In this document: positions 33,936 through 42,983 of the stretch, one piece after another
How the letters are laid out: every line of letters starts with the position of its first letter
How positions within the stretch are numbered: the stretch's first letter is position 1
Source of the DNA: DASVWZ01 sp963715675
GTDB lineage: Bacteria > Acidobacteriota > Terriglobia > Terriglobales > Acidobacteriaceae
DNA: 64,000 bases
Assembly (NCBI GenBank): GCA_963715675.1
Contig: OY970265.1
Coordinates: forward strand, 2,356,001-2,420,000
Direction of reading: 5' to 3'
Notes under the pieces: generated by a model
The model's database searches: none
Seen by the model: the letters and a program-made list of their open reading frames with translations, nothing else
What the model was told of the DNA's origin: nothing
Program-made: the position numbers and the translations under genes

Positions 33936-36314
33936 TCAAGCGGGCAGGCGCATCTTCTTCAGGAAGGCGGCGTAGCGCGGGTCGCGCCCCAGATTCTTCA
34001 GGAGCGGGTCGCCTTTTACGTCGGTGAGCCCGGCGTCGCGTTGCGCGTAAGCGCGCTCCAGCCAAATAAAGGCCGCGTCAACCTCTCCACGGAAGGCGTA
34101 TACCTCGGCGATCTGGAACGCCGAATCCATTTGACTCTTCGCGATCAGCTCTGCCAAGGCTCGATCCGATTCCGGCTTCCGAGCTAACGCATGGTAGGCG
34201 AGAGCCAAACCTTGCAGACGCGCCTCAGGTTTCGTGTCGCTTTCTGCCTCGGCCAAGGCTTCTCGCGGTCGCGACCGCGCCAGGTACACGCGGCAGAGCA
34301 CCGTGTGCATCCACGGAAACTGGGGGTCGAGTTCCAATCCCTTCCGGACTGCTGCTTCAGCTTCGTCCAACCGGCCTGCCTGCCATGCGACGAATGCAAG
34401 ATCATGCTGCGCCGCTGCCCGGAGTGGGTCGAGTTCTACAACCCGGCGTTCCAATACGAGGGCTTCCTCAAAACGGCCCAGGGTCGCAGCGAGACCTGCC
34501 GCACCTTGGAGAGTTCCGGTGTTCCCCGGCTCTAAGTCTAGCGCCCGCTGGTAGCTGGCTTCCGCGCCAGCCCAGTCCCAATCGTAGTTTCGCTTGATCA
34601 TTCCCATGACCACGTATGCTCCCGCCAGGTTCGGATCGAGCACCAGCGCTCGCTCCGCCGCCGCGCGCGCCCCGCTGAATTCCTGGGCCCGACCGTAAGC
34701 GCCGGCCTGAAAACTTCGAGCCCCGGAGAGCCCAGCCCACGCCGGAGCATAGCCGGGAGCCAGGCTGATTGCACGCTCATAGTAAGCGATCGCTTTCTCC
34801 AGGTTCTCCTGGGTAGGCCGCGCAGAGAAGTAATTCCCCTTGAGATAAGCGTTGTATGCTTCTACGCTTGCGGTTTGCCGCGAGGGCGCCGCTTTCTCCC
34901 CCAGCAACGTCACCCTCAGGGAGGCCGCCACTGCACGCGCAATGTCCTCCTGCACCGCGAAGACATCGTTCAGGTCCCGGTCGTAGGCCTCCGACCATAG
35001 GTGAAAGCCGTCCGAGGTCTGGATCAGTTGGGCGCTGATCCGCACCCGCTGGCCTTGCTTGCGGACGCTGCCTTCCAGTACGGTGGCCACGTTCAGTTTC
35101 TGCCCAATCACCCGAAGGTCTTCGTTCTTCCCCTTGAATTGGAAGGAAGATGTCCGGGCGACTACGTGCAAACCCTGGATCTTGACCAGACTGTTGAGCA
35201 ACTCATCCGCCAAACCGTCGGAAAAGTATTCCTGGTCTTTGTCTTGGCTCAAATCCGCAAAGGGAAGCACGGCGATGGAGGGCGGGATTAGTGCGATCTC
35301 GGGAGATTTCCTCGTCCGTGTAAGCCACATGGCCGCAACCAGCAGCAGCACCATGACGATGCCAGCTACCGCCGCGAACATGGCCTTGTGTCGAAGGATG
35401 AAGGCTAGGCGCGGTGCAGTCGGGGCTTCCGCAGCGAGGTATCCCGACTCCTTGTCCCGCGCCAACCGCTGCAGGTCTACCGCCAATTCCTTCGCCGACT
35501 GGTACCGGTTTTCTGCCTCCTTCTCCAGACACTTCCCGATGATTCGCTCCAACTCTGGCGATACCTGCGGGTTGAGAACGGTGGGTCGTCGTGGTGGCCG
35601 GTGCAGAATGGCACCGATCAGTTGCGCGTGCTCCACCTCAGCGAACGGGCGTTGCCTCGTCGCCATTTCATAAAGGACCGACCCGGCGGCATGAAGGTCA
35701 GTGCGAGCGTCTATCTCTCCGCCCAGCAACTGCTCCGGCGCCATATAGGGCAGAGTCCCCGCCATTCCTTGCGTCTCGCCGACACTCTCCGTCGCGGCAC
35801 TCGCTGTGACCGGAAGCCGTAGTTTGGCCAGCCCGAAGTCCAGAATCTTCAGCCGCCCGTCGCTCGTGACCCGCAAGTTGCCCGGTTTGAGGTCACGATG
35901 AACAACCCCGTGGTCATGCGCCGCGGCCAAGCCTTCCGCGAGTTGCACGCCCAGGCGGAGGATCTCCTTCTCCGGTAGTGGTCCGGCAGCTACCTTCTCG
36001 CTGAGTGTGATTCCGGGGATGTACTCCATCACCAGGAAGTCCACACCCTGCTGCGTGTCGAAGTCGTGAATGGTGGCGATATTCGGATGATTGAGCTGCG
36101 AGAGAATCAGAGCTTCTTTGTGGAAATGCTTGCGTGCGGTTTCGTCGGTTAGCGTACCAGCAGGAAGAACCTTTATGGCGACATCGCGGGAGAGGTGCTG
36201 GTCATGGGCGCGATAAACCTCTCCCATTCCGCCGGCGCCGACCTTCTCGACGATGCGGTAGTGGCCCAACTCCATGCCGACGAGAGAATCTTGTCCGAGC
36301 GCCCGAACGCCCAC
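33936..36314 (-). CDS. Ser/Thr protein kinase with TolB-like and TPR domains
   Basis: 792 aa, GTG start; an internal ATG 13 codons later (MELGHYRIVEKVG) is also possible. The kinase domain (about 15-280) has VGAGGMGEVYRA (P-loop), VAIKVLP (Lys), VVHRDLKPGNLRV (catalytic Asp), LDFGLAKL and MAPEQLLGG. A membrane helix (MFAAVAGIVMVLLLVAAMWL) follows near 310-330. The extracytoplasmic part starts with IAVLPFADLSQDKDQEYFSD, the TolB-like/FlgO-type domain, then TPR repeats. This architecture is common in acidobacteria. It probably senses envelope state and phosphorylates cytoplasmic targets. Confidence 0.92.
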   Translation of the reverse strand: MGVRALGQDSLVGMELGHYRIVEKVGAGGMGEVYRAHDQHLSRDVAIKVLPAGTLTDETARKHFHKEALILSQLNHPNIATIHDFDTQQGVDFLVMEYIPGITLSEKVAAGPLPEKEILRLGVQLAEGLAAAHDHGVVHRDLKPGNLRVTSDGRLKILDFGLAKLRLPVTASAATESVGETQGMAGTLPYMAPEQLLGGEIDARTDLHAAGSVLYEMATRQRPFAEVEHAQLIGAILHRPPRRPTVLNPQVSPELERIIGKCLEKEAENRYQSAKELAVDLQRLARDKESGYLAAEAPTAPRLAFILRHKAMFAAVAGIVMVLLLVAAMWLTRTRKSPEIALIPPSIAVLPFADLSQDKDQEYFSDGLADELLNSLVKIQGLHVVARTSSFQFKGKNEDLRVIGQKLNVATVLEGSVRKQGQRVRISAQLIQTSDGFHLWSEAYDRDLNDVFAVQEDIARAVAASLRVTLLGEKAAPSRQTASVEAYNAYLKGNYFSARPTQENLEKAIAYYERAISLAPGYAPAWAGLSGARSFQAGAYGRAQEFSGARAAAERALVLDPNLAGAYVVMGMIKRNYDWDWAGAEASYQRALDLEPGNTGTLQGAAGLAATLGRFEEALVLERRVVELDPLRAAAQHDLAFVAWQAGRLDEAEAAVRKGLELDPQFPWMHTVLCRVYLARSRPREALAEAESDTKPEARLQGLALAYHALARKPESDRALAELIAKSQMDSAFQIAEVYAFRGEVDAAFIWLERAYAQRDAGLTDVKGDPLLKNLGRDPRYAAFLKKMRLPA

Positions 36315-36504
36315 GGGGAAAATAGCTCCTTCCCCCTCACCTCAACGAACTATTCTAGGCCGTTGGCGCAAAGGAATCGACAAGAAACCGCAGGGGGGCC
36401 TGGCTCAGCCTTTTCTCACCCTCCCACTCCGCAGGTTGCCCTCCATTCTTGCGGGCTTTCCTCTTGACCGCATGTTTCCTCAGAGATAATCTATGGTAGC
36501 TACA

Positions 36505-36519
36505 TTCTCTATAAGAGAA
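36505..36519. promoter_or_regulatory. Palindrome upstream of the kinase gene
   Basis: TTCTCT-ATA-AGAGAA, a perfect 15-bp palindrome about 190 bp upstream of the kinase start. Possible operator; no regulator can be named. Confidence 0.3.
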
Positions 36520-36790
36520 CCATCGATCTTTGACAATTTGCTTCCCCCAATGCAGTGACGTCTCGCCCGCACTCCGAAATGCCGGGACTACGGCCCTCCG
36601 CCAAGACGTCATCCCGAACCTCGGCGAATTTCAGCTGAGGGAGGGATCTCGCGCGGATCTCCCACGCCCTCCGGCTTCCGGATGAACCGACCCTGAAGAT
36701 CGCGATTGCGGGAGTCGGCCCAGTTCCAAAACGGGAACGCACGCTTCATCACCAACACTCGCAACTCCCATGTTTTCTGGATTTTGCCTA

Positions 36791-36872
36791 TAACTCCTTT
36801 GGCGTCTAGATTTTGCGGGCCAAATCTCCGTAACCTGATGATTCCACTAGACCGGTGGGGAGGGGGTATACC
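36791..36872 (-). repeat. Dispersed repeat, copy A (inverted partner at 40887)
   Basis: Read on the minus strand it contains GGTATACCCC, GGTCTAGTGGAATCAT and CCCGCAAAATCTAGA in that order. The same blocks occur on the plus strand at 40887-40970, so the two copies form an inverted pair 4 kb apart. Confidence 0.75.
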
Positions 36873-36919
36873 AAGTACCAAGGGTACGGGCCGGGCGCGG
36901 GTGCTCCGTTCATTTCATT

Positions 36920-37537
36920 TCATTCGCGTTTCTTGCGAATGAGTGAACTAACGAACCACCTCCGCAACAGCAGGTGCGTAGGCCAGTAAACGAAGAGGGG
37001 TACCACGATGAGATAGCCGGCTAGAAATATCCATCCCGGAACGACGTGCTGTTCGCGAAAAAACAAACCGCGTGCCCAGTTCACGTCCACTTCTGGATGC
37101 CAGAAGTAATTGATGGGCACCACGATCCACGCGGTCAGCGTCTGCAGCTTCCATCCGCGCTCATCGTATCCCAGGCGCGCGATCGCCCAAAGCAAAAGCA
37201 GCGGCGTCACCACATGAAACAGGCTGAGCACCCGGATCAGCAGCGGCAGGTGCGCATCGAACATGTATTCGGTCCCGCCGACCAGGTGCCGGCCGCTCAC
37301 CAGGGCTCCCGCCAGATCAACGGTATAAAGGCTCTGAAACAGCAGCAGCCCGGTGGCCTGCCAGGAAAAAATCACAGGCGACTCCATCCACAGCGCCAGC
37401 CCAATCAGGATGTTGCCCAAGTCGCAAAAAAACAGAAAGTTCTGCGGCCCATACTGCCGCCAGTAGAGCGGCGCCCACAGCAGCAGCCAAACCGTCCAAC
37501 CGATCTTCAGCCAAAGTGGCAGGCGCATGTTTCGCAT
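36920..37537 (-). CDS. Polytopic membrane protein of unknown function
   Basis: 205 aa from the ATG at 37537 (MRNMRLPLWLKIGWTVWLLL). Six hydrophobic segments with aromatic-rich loops, for example YGPQNFLFFCDLGNILIGLA and INYFWHPEVDVNWARGLFF. The frame stays open far upstream over the neighbouring gene's antisense strand, but only this part reads as membrane protein. No named family. It is divergent from the first receiver-like gene and within the inverted repeat pair. Confidence 0.7.
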   Translation of the reverse strand: MRNMRLPLWLKIGWTVWLLLWAPLYWRQYGPQNFLFFCDLGNILIGLALWMESPVIFSWQATGLLLFQSLYTVDLAGALVSGRHLVGGTEYMFDAHLPLLIRVLSLFHVVTPLLLLWAIARLGYDERGWKLQTLTAWIVVPINYFWHPEVDVNWARGLFFREQHVVPGWIFLAGYLIVVPLFVYWPTHLLLRRWFVSSLIRKKRE

Positions 37538-37640
37538 TGTAAGTCCCACAGGGGCATTCCTTGGCCCCACAAATCGAGACTCATATGAGGCCTGGCAAAC
37601 CAGGACGCCTGCTGGAAGCGGTGTGACGGCTATTACCTCT

Positions 37641-37681
37641 GTAACCTTGCTGGTGGGCACCGCAGTGCCTAGGATTTGGCT
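37641..37681 (+). promoter_or_regulatory. Conserved leader, copy 1
   Basis: GTAACCTTGCTGGTGGGCAC followed by CGCAGTGCCTAGGATTTGGC ends at the ATG. Nearly the same 41 bp precede the paralogue at 39083, including bases that are not needed for ribosome binding. Confidence 0.55.
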
Positions 37682-38965
37682 ATGAGTTATCGGGCTCTCC
37701 TGTTCTGTCCCGAACCGAAAATTGCCGAGGTGATCACGCAGATCCTTGGCGATCTGGACTTCCAGGTTGAGCCTTGCCATGAGCCGGTTGTAGCCGTCCA
37801 GAAGTTGACGGAAGCGCATTGGGACGCTGTGCTGGCCGACTGCGCTGACGATCAGAACGCGGCGTTGCTGTTTAAGCAGGCGCGGAGTTCGGGATCCAAT
37901 CCGCCAACCCTCGCGGTGGCCGTGGTGGACGGCAAGAGCGGCATCGCTGTGGCATTCCGTCTGGGCGCGAATCTGGTGCTGACCAAACCAATCAGCATCG
38001 AGCAATCGAAAAGCACCCTGCGGGTGGCTCGCCGGTTGCTCGGAGGAAATGGCGCCGCCAAACCCGCGACCACAGCCACCCCGCCGAGTCCGCTCACAAA
38101 CCCGATTGAGCATTCGACGAAAGATTCCGCGGTCCCAGCGTCCGCGGCACCGTTCGCCGGCAAGTTTCCGCCATCGCCAACCGAGCTTCCGTCCTGGTCT
38201 CCGTCAGCGTCGTTGCCCGAGCTTGAACAAGAGCCTCAGCCCGAACCCGCCACAGCGGCATTGTACGAATCTGGCGCGCCGCAGACGGCGGAGTCAACCG
38301 ATACGGTAAACCTGGCAGCTCCGGCAATCAGCCTGCATTCTTCCGCACCGGTCGCCGCGAAAACGGGAGCTGAAAAGCTGCTTTCCGCGCAAGCTTCCGG
38401 CGGGCACACCAGTTCCGCAGCCGGGGCCGCAGCCGCTCCCGCACTCGCCAAGGAAGCCGATGCTGGCGAAATAGAGGAGCGGGCAGTTCCCGCGGAACCG
38501 CCGGCAACCTCCGTGCGTGTTGCGAAACCAAAGAGGCGCAAATCCGGCAACACGATTCCGATCGTGGTGCTTATCACGTTGCTGATTGCCGCTGCGGCGG
38601 TGGGCTATGTGCAATGGAGAAACATGCATCGGGCCGCCACTGCGGCTCCAATGGTCAAGCCGGTTGCTCCGGCGCAGCCCGCGGCGGCAACCCAGCTTTT
38701 GCCTTCAACCGGTGCTGCCGTTCAGCCTTCAACTTCGCCAACCGTTTCGGGTCAGGCTTCGACTGCTCCGGCAGTTCCGGCTTCCACCCCGCCGCAAAGC
38801 GGAGAGGCAACCCCCGGGGCACCTCAGTCTGCCGCCAAGGGAGCCGATAGCCAACCGGCTCCTGACAAAACCGCCCCAGCGCAAGCCACACCTGCACCAA
38901 AGGGCAAGGCCGCTGGTGCAGCAGCGAACCCGGGCCAGCCTTCCCCCGGAGCCAAGCCCGAATAG
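37682..38965 (+). CDS. Degenerate receiver domain - TM - Pro/Ala-rich protein
   Basis: 427 aa from the ATG at 37682. Residues 1-120 follow the CheY fold (MSYRALLFCPEPKIAEVITQ, WDAVLADCADDQ, GANLVLTKPISIEQ). The central Asp (VLADC) and the Lys before Pro are kept, but the acidic pair that binds Mg is replaced by Cys-Pro, so phosphorylation is doubtful. A Pro/Ala/Glu-rich linker leads to a membrane helix (about 291-312, TIPIVVLITLLIAAAAVGYV) and a Pro/Ala/Gln-rich periplasmic tail without a TonB domain. It is paralogous to the next gene over the receiver domain. Confidence 0.7.
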   Translation: MSYRALLFCPEPKIAEVITQILGDLDFQVEPCHEPVVAVQKLTEAHWDAVLADCADDQNAALLFKQARSSGSNPPTLAVAVVDGKSGIAVAFRLGANLVLTKPISIEQSKSTLRVARRLLGGNGAAKPATTATPPSPLTNPIEHSTKDSAVPASAAPFAGKFPPSPTELPSWSPSASLPELEQEPQPEPATAALYESGAPQTAESTDTVNLAAPAISLHSSAPVAAKTGAEKLLSAQASGGHTSSAAGAAAAPALAKEADAGEIEERAVPAEPPATSVRVAKPKRRKSGNTIPIVVLITLLIAAAAVGYVQWRNMHRAATAAPMVKPVAPAQPAAATQLLPSTGAAVQPSTSPTVSGQASTAPAVPASTPPQSGEATPGAPQSAAKGADSQPAPDKTAPAQATPAPKGKAAGAAANPGQPSPGAKPE

Positions 38966-39041
38966 TCGAACCGATCGTAATCTGTCGACCAGCCCGTTCT
39001 TGCGACCGCTTCCCGAACCATCTTAAAAGCCAAGCACTTGG

Positions 39042-39082
39042 GTAACCTTGCTGCTGGGCACGACCGCACCTACGATTCGGGT
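39042..39082 (+). promoter_or_regulatory. Conserved leader, copy 2
   Basis: GTAACCTTGCTGCTGGGCAC followed by GACCGCACCTACGATTCGGG ends at the ATG. It matches copy 1 at about 32 of 41 positions. Confidence 0.55.
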
Positions 39083-40825
39083 ATGAGCTACAACGCCCTC
39101 CTTTTCTGTCCCGAGGAAAAGACTGCCCTGGTGGTAACGCAGGTTCTGACCGAATTGGATTTTCAGGCCGAACGATGCAACGAGGTGTTTACCGCGGTCA
39201 AGAAGCTCACGTCGGCGCACTTTGATGCCATCGTGGTGGACTGTGACAACGAGCAGAACGCCGGCTTACTCTTCAAGAGTGCACTGCACTCCGGTTCCAA
39301 CCAGCAGTCGCTTGCGGTGGCAGTGGTCGAGGACCAGAACGGGGTAGCAGCAGCGTTCCGGCTGGGCGCGAATCTCGTACTCACCAAACCGATCAGCCTC
39401 GAACAATCCAGGAGCACACTGCGGGTCGCGCGGGGTCTGCTGCGCAAGCACGAAGGCGTCAAACCATCGCCCCCTCCATTTTCAGTCACCAGCATCGCCT
39501 CGCACGACCCGGCGGACGTGGCAGACCTGGTTGCAGCGAAACCCACGCCTGTAATCCCGTCCACTCCGCTTTTTCCCGCCGCCGTGACTCCCGCAGCGTC
39601 TGTTTTCGAGGTGGACAAAGAACCAGAGCCGGCCCTGGAACCCGGAGAAGCGGCTTTACTGGAGTCGATGCCGGACCCCCTCGTTGGAAGAACGTTTGCC
39701 CGGGAACCCGCGGCCGAAAAAGGGTCTCCGTGGCCAGCAGCGCCCAGACCTGCCGACCCGGGGACCTCTGCCCGGGCCCGCACCCCGGGAGCGCCTGCCA
39801 AGACAGAAGTCGTATCCCCTGGCCCGGTGTTGTCAGCGCCGGCGGTCGGGGAAAAACCACCAAAGAAGTCCACGGTTGCAGTTTCCAGTTCAGGATTTGC
39901 CCCGGGTTCCGCAGCGGCTCCTGCGCGCGCGAAGGAACCCGCCCGCATCGAGGAACCAGAAACCAAGATCGAACCGCCAACGTTTTCTTCCCTCGGCATG
40001 GACCAGGGGGAAGGACGATTTGGCGGTGAAGGAAGCCGGAAGCTGCTGTGGATTGCAGCGAGTGTCCTGGTGGTTGCCATTGCCGGCTATGCCGGATGGA
40101 CGAAACTGCACTCGGCACCCAGTGAACCGAAGGCGCCCGCGCTGGCAGGGCCGTCACCAGCCGCCGTCACGGTTCAGCCCGACGTTTCATCGCCGGTAAC
40201 TACCGGCACGAATGTCTCCAAGTCTCCGCCGACGGCCAAGGCAACCCGCATGGAACTGGCGCCTGACATTACCCTCTCGACCGAGGAAGCGCCAGCTCCG
40301 AAGAACAAGGCCACCCGTACTCCGGCTGCGCAGGTTCCAGTCAAGTCTGCGCCTGCGGCGCAGCCGCCGGACATTCTGGTGGTGACGAACCCAACCTCCA
40401 AGCCCGCGCCACCTCCGGCGCCAGCCGCTGAGCCGGATACGCCTGCTCCAGATGCTTCGGAGATTGCGTCGAACTCGGGAGAACAGGCAATCTCCGGCAT
40501 TATGGCTTCGTCCACCGCCGGCGCGGTTGAGCCGGCACATTCGATTCAGCTTTCGCAAGGCATCGCGCAAGGCCTGCTGATCAAACAAGTGCAGCCCACC
40601 TATCCGGAGGCGGCTCACCGTTTACGCCTGCAGGGAGCGGTGGAGCTCCTGGCCAACATCAGCAAAGACGGAAGCATTACCAACCTCAAGCAATTGAGCG
40701 GCGACCGCATACTGGGACGCGCTGCCATGGACGCGGTGAAGCAGTGGAAGTACAAACCTTATCTGCTGGACGGACAGCCAGTCGAAATTCAGACCCAGAT
40801 CACCGTCAATTTCAAGATGCCCTAG
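39083..40825 (+). CDS. Degenerate receiver domain - TM - TonB C-terminal protein
   Basis: 580 aa from the ATG at 39083. The N-terminal 120 residues are a receiver-like domain (MSYNALLFCPEEKTALVVTQ, FDAIVVDCDNEQ, GANLVLTKPISLEQ) close to that of the previous gene; again the Mg-binding acids are missing. A Pro-rich cytoplasmic linker, a membrane helix near 320-340 (LWIAASVLVVAIAGYAGW), a Pro/Ala periplasmic spacer and a TonB C-terminal domain (KQVQPTYPEAAHRLRLQGAV, AAMDAVKQWKYKPYLLDGQP) follow. TonB normally couples the proton motive force to outer-membrane receptors through a short cytoplasmic end; here that end is a whole signalling-type domain. No exbB/exbD nearby. Confidence 0.8.
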   Translation: MSYNALLFCPEEKTALVVTQVLTELDFQAERCNEVFTAVKKLTSAHFDAIVVDCDNEQNAGLLFKSALHSGSNQQSLAVAVVEDQNGVAAAFRLGANLVLTKPISLEQSRSTLRVARGLLRKHEGVKPSPPPFSVTSIASHDPADVADLVAAKPTPVIPSTPLFPAAVTPAASVFEVDKEPEPALEPGEAALLESMPDPLVGRTFAREPAAEKGSPWPAAPRPADPGTSARARTPGAPAKTEVVSPGPVLSAPAVGEKPPKKSTVAVSSSGFAPGSAAAPARAKEPARIEEPETKIEPPTFSSLGMDQGEGRFGGEGSRKLLWIAASVLVVAIAGYAGWTKLHSAPSEPKAPALAGPSPAAVTVQPDVSSPVTTGTNVSKSPPTAKATRMELAPDITLSTEEAPAPKNKATRTPAAQVPVKSAPAAQPPDILVVTNPTSKPAPPPAPAAEPDTPAPDASEIASNSGEQAISGIMASSTAGAVEPAHSIQLSQGIAQGLLIKQVQPTYPEAAHRLRLQGAVELLANISKDGSITNLKQLSGDRILGRAAMDAVKQWKYKPYLLDGQPVEIQTQITVNFKMP

Positions 40826-40886
40826 ACCTCCTGTAATGTGTCTGAACCGGCGTGAGGGATTTCTCCTCACGCTTTTGTTTTTTTGG

Positions 40887-40970
40887 GGTATACCCCCCTC
40901 CCCCCGGTCTAGTGGAATCATGGAGTTACGGGCTTTGTGCCCGCAAAATCTAGATTCCATTGGGGTTAGA
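40887..40970 (+). repeat. Dispersed repeat, copy B
   Basis: GGTATACCCC, GGTCTAGTGGAATCAT and CCCGCAAAATCTAGA in order; inverted copy of 36791-36872. It starts 61 bp after the TonB-like gene's stop. Confidence 0.75.
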
Positions 40971-41253
40971 GGTATAATCTAGATTCTTAAAGAGTTATAT
41001 ATCAACTAATTTACTTTTCTACAAGATATATCTCTGATGATGACGGTTTGCCAGGGTGGGCGTCAAGGGAAAAGTGGGGGGCCGAAGGGATCAATGCGAA
41101 AGACCCCGGCCAAGTGGAGCTTGGAGGGGCACCCTCCAAACTAGCTGGGGTGCGCTGTCCCGGGTCGCCCACCGATTACGCTCAGAACCCGGTCAATAAG
41201 TGAAATCGAGATGTTTCGCCAGTTGAGAAGATCGCCATCGCCGCGATTCAAAC
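40971..41253. other. Intergenic region, AT-rich then GC-rich
   Basis: Includes an AT-rich stretch (40975-41035) with TCTAGATT motifs and the first copy of the GTGAAAT-GAGATGTTTC repeat (41191-41227). No gene seen. Confidence 0.5.
41191..41227 (+). repeat. GTGAAAT-n-GAGATGTTTC repeat, copy 1
   Basis: GGTCAATAAGTGAAATCGAG then ATGTTTCGCCAGTTG. One of four copies in 3.2 kb, all on the plus strand and in gaps between genes. Confidence 0.6.
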
Positions 41254-41757
41254 TCAGCGGAGTGCTTCTCTGTAAAACGCAGTCAATTCCAGGGGCGGTG
41301 GTGTGTGCCCCATCGCCCTCAGAAAACCGGAGGCCTGGCCACGGTGATGAGTGGCGTGATTCACAACATGCAGCACAATTTGCCAGGTCGGGGTTACAAA
41401 CGCATCGCCCTTTGCACTCTTGTAGGAGACATTTCTGTGAATGGAGTCTTCGGTCAGCAGGGCACCCCATTGCTTCCACCGTTCGAGCAACGTAGGCCAG
41501 TCACTCCTAAGCACCGCCAAGTGCATATCCTGCTCCGGAATCATGAAATGCGCCGGCGGATTTCCTTCGATTCGGCCAAGCCAGACTCGATCAGCAGCGT
41601 AGACGTGCACTAGGGTGCCAAGGACATTGTGATCGGCTGTGGCAAAGTCTCTCATCAACTCCTCAGGAGTCAGCGCACTGGCAGCGTCAACCAATCGGCC
41701 GCTGGCCCAAGCGGTGTAGTTCAGATGATTTCGGAGTACGTCCGCTAACGTTGCCAT
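41254..41757 (-). CDS. DinB-family protein
   Basis: 167 aa from the ATG at 41757. A four-helix DinB/YfiT-like metal-binding fold: FATADHNVLGTLVHVYAADR carries the first His, and VLHVVNHATHHRGQASGFLR carries the HxxxHRG motif with the other two His. Members act as metal-dependent thiol S-transferases or are uncharacterised; the substrate is unknown. The frame extends upstream, but the sequence there is unlike the family. Confidence 0.85.
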   Translation of the reverse strand: MATLADVLRNHLNYTAWASGRLVDAASALTPEELMRDFATADHNVLGTLVHVYAADRVWLGRIEGNPPAHFMIPEQDMHLAVLRSDWPTLLERWKQWGALLTEDSIHRNVSYKSAKGDAFVTPTWQIVLHVVNHATHHRGQASGFLRAMGHTPPPLELTAFYREALR

Positions 41758-41904
41758 GAGTACGCACAAGTGTACACCTGCATCAGGCTCCGAAAATGAG
41801 TGGTCTCTCGACGCGAAGCAACTGGGCCCCATCCGTGCGGCCAGGAATGCTTACCGTCGGTTACGGAGCGCCGCCGCAATCAGCGTCTAAAACACACTAC
41901 CCAA

Positions 41905-41940
41905 GGTTGATGAGTGAAATAGAGATGTTTCAAAAGTTAT
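41905..41940 (+). repeat. GTGAAAT-n-GAGATGTTTC repeat, copy 2
   Basis: GGTTGATGAGTGAAATAGAG then ATGTTTCAAAAGTTA, between the DinB gene and the secreted protein gene. Confidence 0.6.
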
Positions 41941-42032
41941 GGGCCTCTGACAGTGGCAGTACCCTGTTCAACCTAGCCGATCTTGGGAAGCGGACCGGAG
42001 TTCAGGACGTTCCGTCAGCCTCGCGATCTCGC

Positions 42033-42815
42033 TTACTTCGTTTCCTTGCCGGTCAGAGCAATCGAGAACTCGTCGAACACGCCTTGAGTGTTACAGCTCT
42101 GGTAGTAGCCGCCGATGCCCGTTTGAAAAGGCTCCGAAAGAAACCAGCAATCGTCGAGATCATTTTTCCATCCGCGGTGGTTCTTTGGGTTCGTGTCCTC
42201 AACATTCACCAGGTAGCCATCACCGTTGGTTAATTGCGGATAGAGGTTGACGTAGATAGAGGGTGCCTTTTTCGAAGGTTTCGGGATCCTGCACCGCGTC
42301 GCCAGCTTCTTTACCGTATAGCTGTATTGAACAAGTCCGAAGTCGGATTCCCCATACTGCTTGAGCGTAGCATTGCCTGTGGTATTGCATACGATCGTGC
42401 CACCGTTGTTTTGACCGGCTAAGATATTGGTCTGAGCCGCGAAGGGAGTGGGATTCGTACCTGTGAAACCTGCAGTAAAGAATTGGTTAAATGTGACGCC
42501 AGTCACGATAACCGCCTTTGGCGGTTTTATACCTACCCACACAGAAGCCCAAAGGCCAGCGCCTTCATCGTTGGCATTGAACAAACCGTTAGCATTAGAG
42601 TTGGCAGAATCGAAATCGCCGGCGTAATACAAGCAAGTCTTCGGCGGGCAGAATGGCAGGTTGGACGACGTACTGCTCGGTATTTGCTTGCCATCCGGCC
42701 GGGCGGAGACGGCCTGAGGGTTCTCGCGCGCGGTCAGGGAAACCCTGCCGTTCTGCGCAACAGCGAAGAGACCGAGCGTCGCGAGTAGGGTGAGCACGAA
42801 GAACATCTTGATCAC
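42033..42815 (-). CDS. Secreted hypothetical protein
   Basis: 260 aa. The GTG at 42815 is preceded by AGGAGG with 6-nt spacing, so it is preferred over the open frame upstream. Signal peptide MIKMFFVLTLLATLGLFAVA. The mature part contains LYYAGDFDSANSNANGLFNA and SVWVGIKPPKAVIVTGVTFN, with four Cys that may form disulfides. Beta-rich with Asn/Gly turns. No family name recognised. Confidence 0.7.
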   Translation of the reverse strand: MIKMFFVLTLLATLGLFAVAQNGRVSLTARENPQAVSARPDGKQIPSSTSSNLPFCPPKTCLYYAGDFDSANSNANGLFNANDEGAGLWASVWVGIKPPKAVIVTGVTFNQFFTAGFTGTNPTPFAAQTNILAGQNNGGTIVCNTTGNATLKQYGESDFGLVQYSYTVKKLATRCRIPKPSKKAPSIYVNLYPQLTNGDGYLVNVEDTNPKNHRGWKNDLDDCWFLSEPFQTGIGGYYQSCNTQGVFDEFSIALTGKETK

Positions 42816-42983
42816 AGGGGTCCTCCTGTAAGCCTTTGGCGGAAATCTGCCCCACCGAGCGCCATCATTATAATCCGGTGGGCGGCGGGGCAAAGGCTAT
42901 TCCGCGATAAACGTGCGGAAGATCGCTCAACTTCAGGAAACAGGCCATTGCACAAGCTTGCGCCTCTGTTTCGCCTTTTTGAG

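Larger units (their letters stand above)
36315..36919. other. Intergenic region with palindrome and repeat A
   Basis: About 600 bp with no convincing gene. It holds the kinase promoter, the palindrome at 36505-36519 and dispersed repeat copy A at 36791-36872. Confidence 0.6.

Noticed and set aside
37600..37681. c-di-GMP (GEMM) riboswitch upstream of the receiver-like gene
   Set aside because: The GGCAAACC-like string near 37587 and GTAACC near 37641 suggested it, but the conserved core and spacing of the class are missing.
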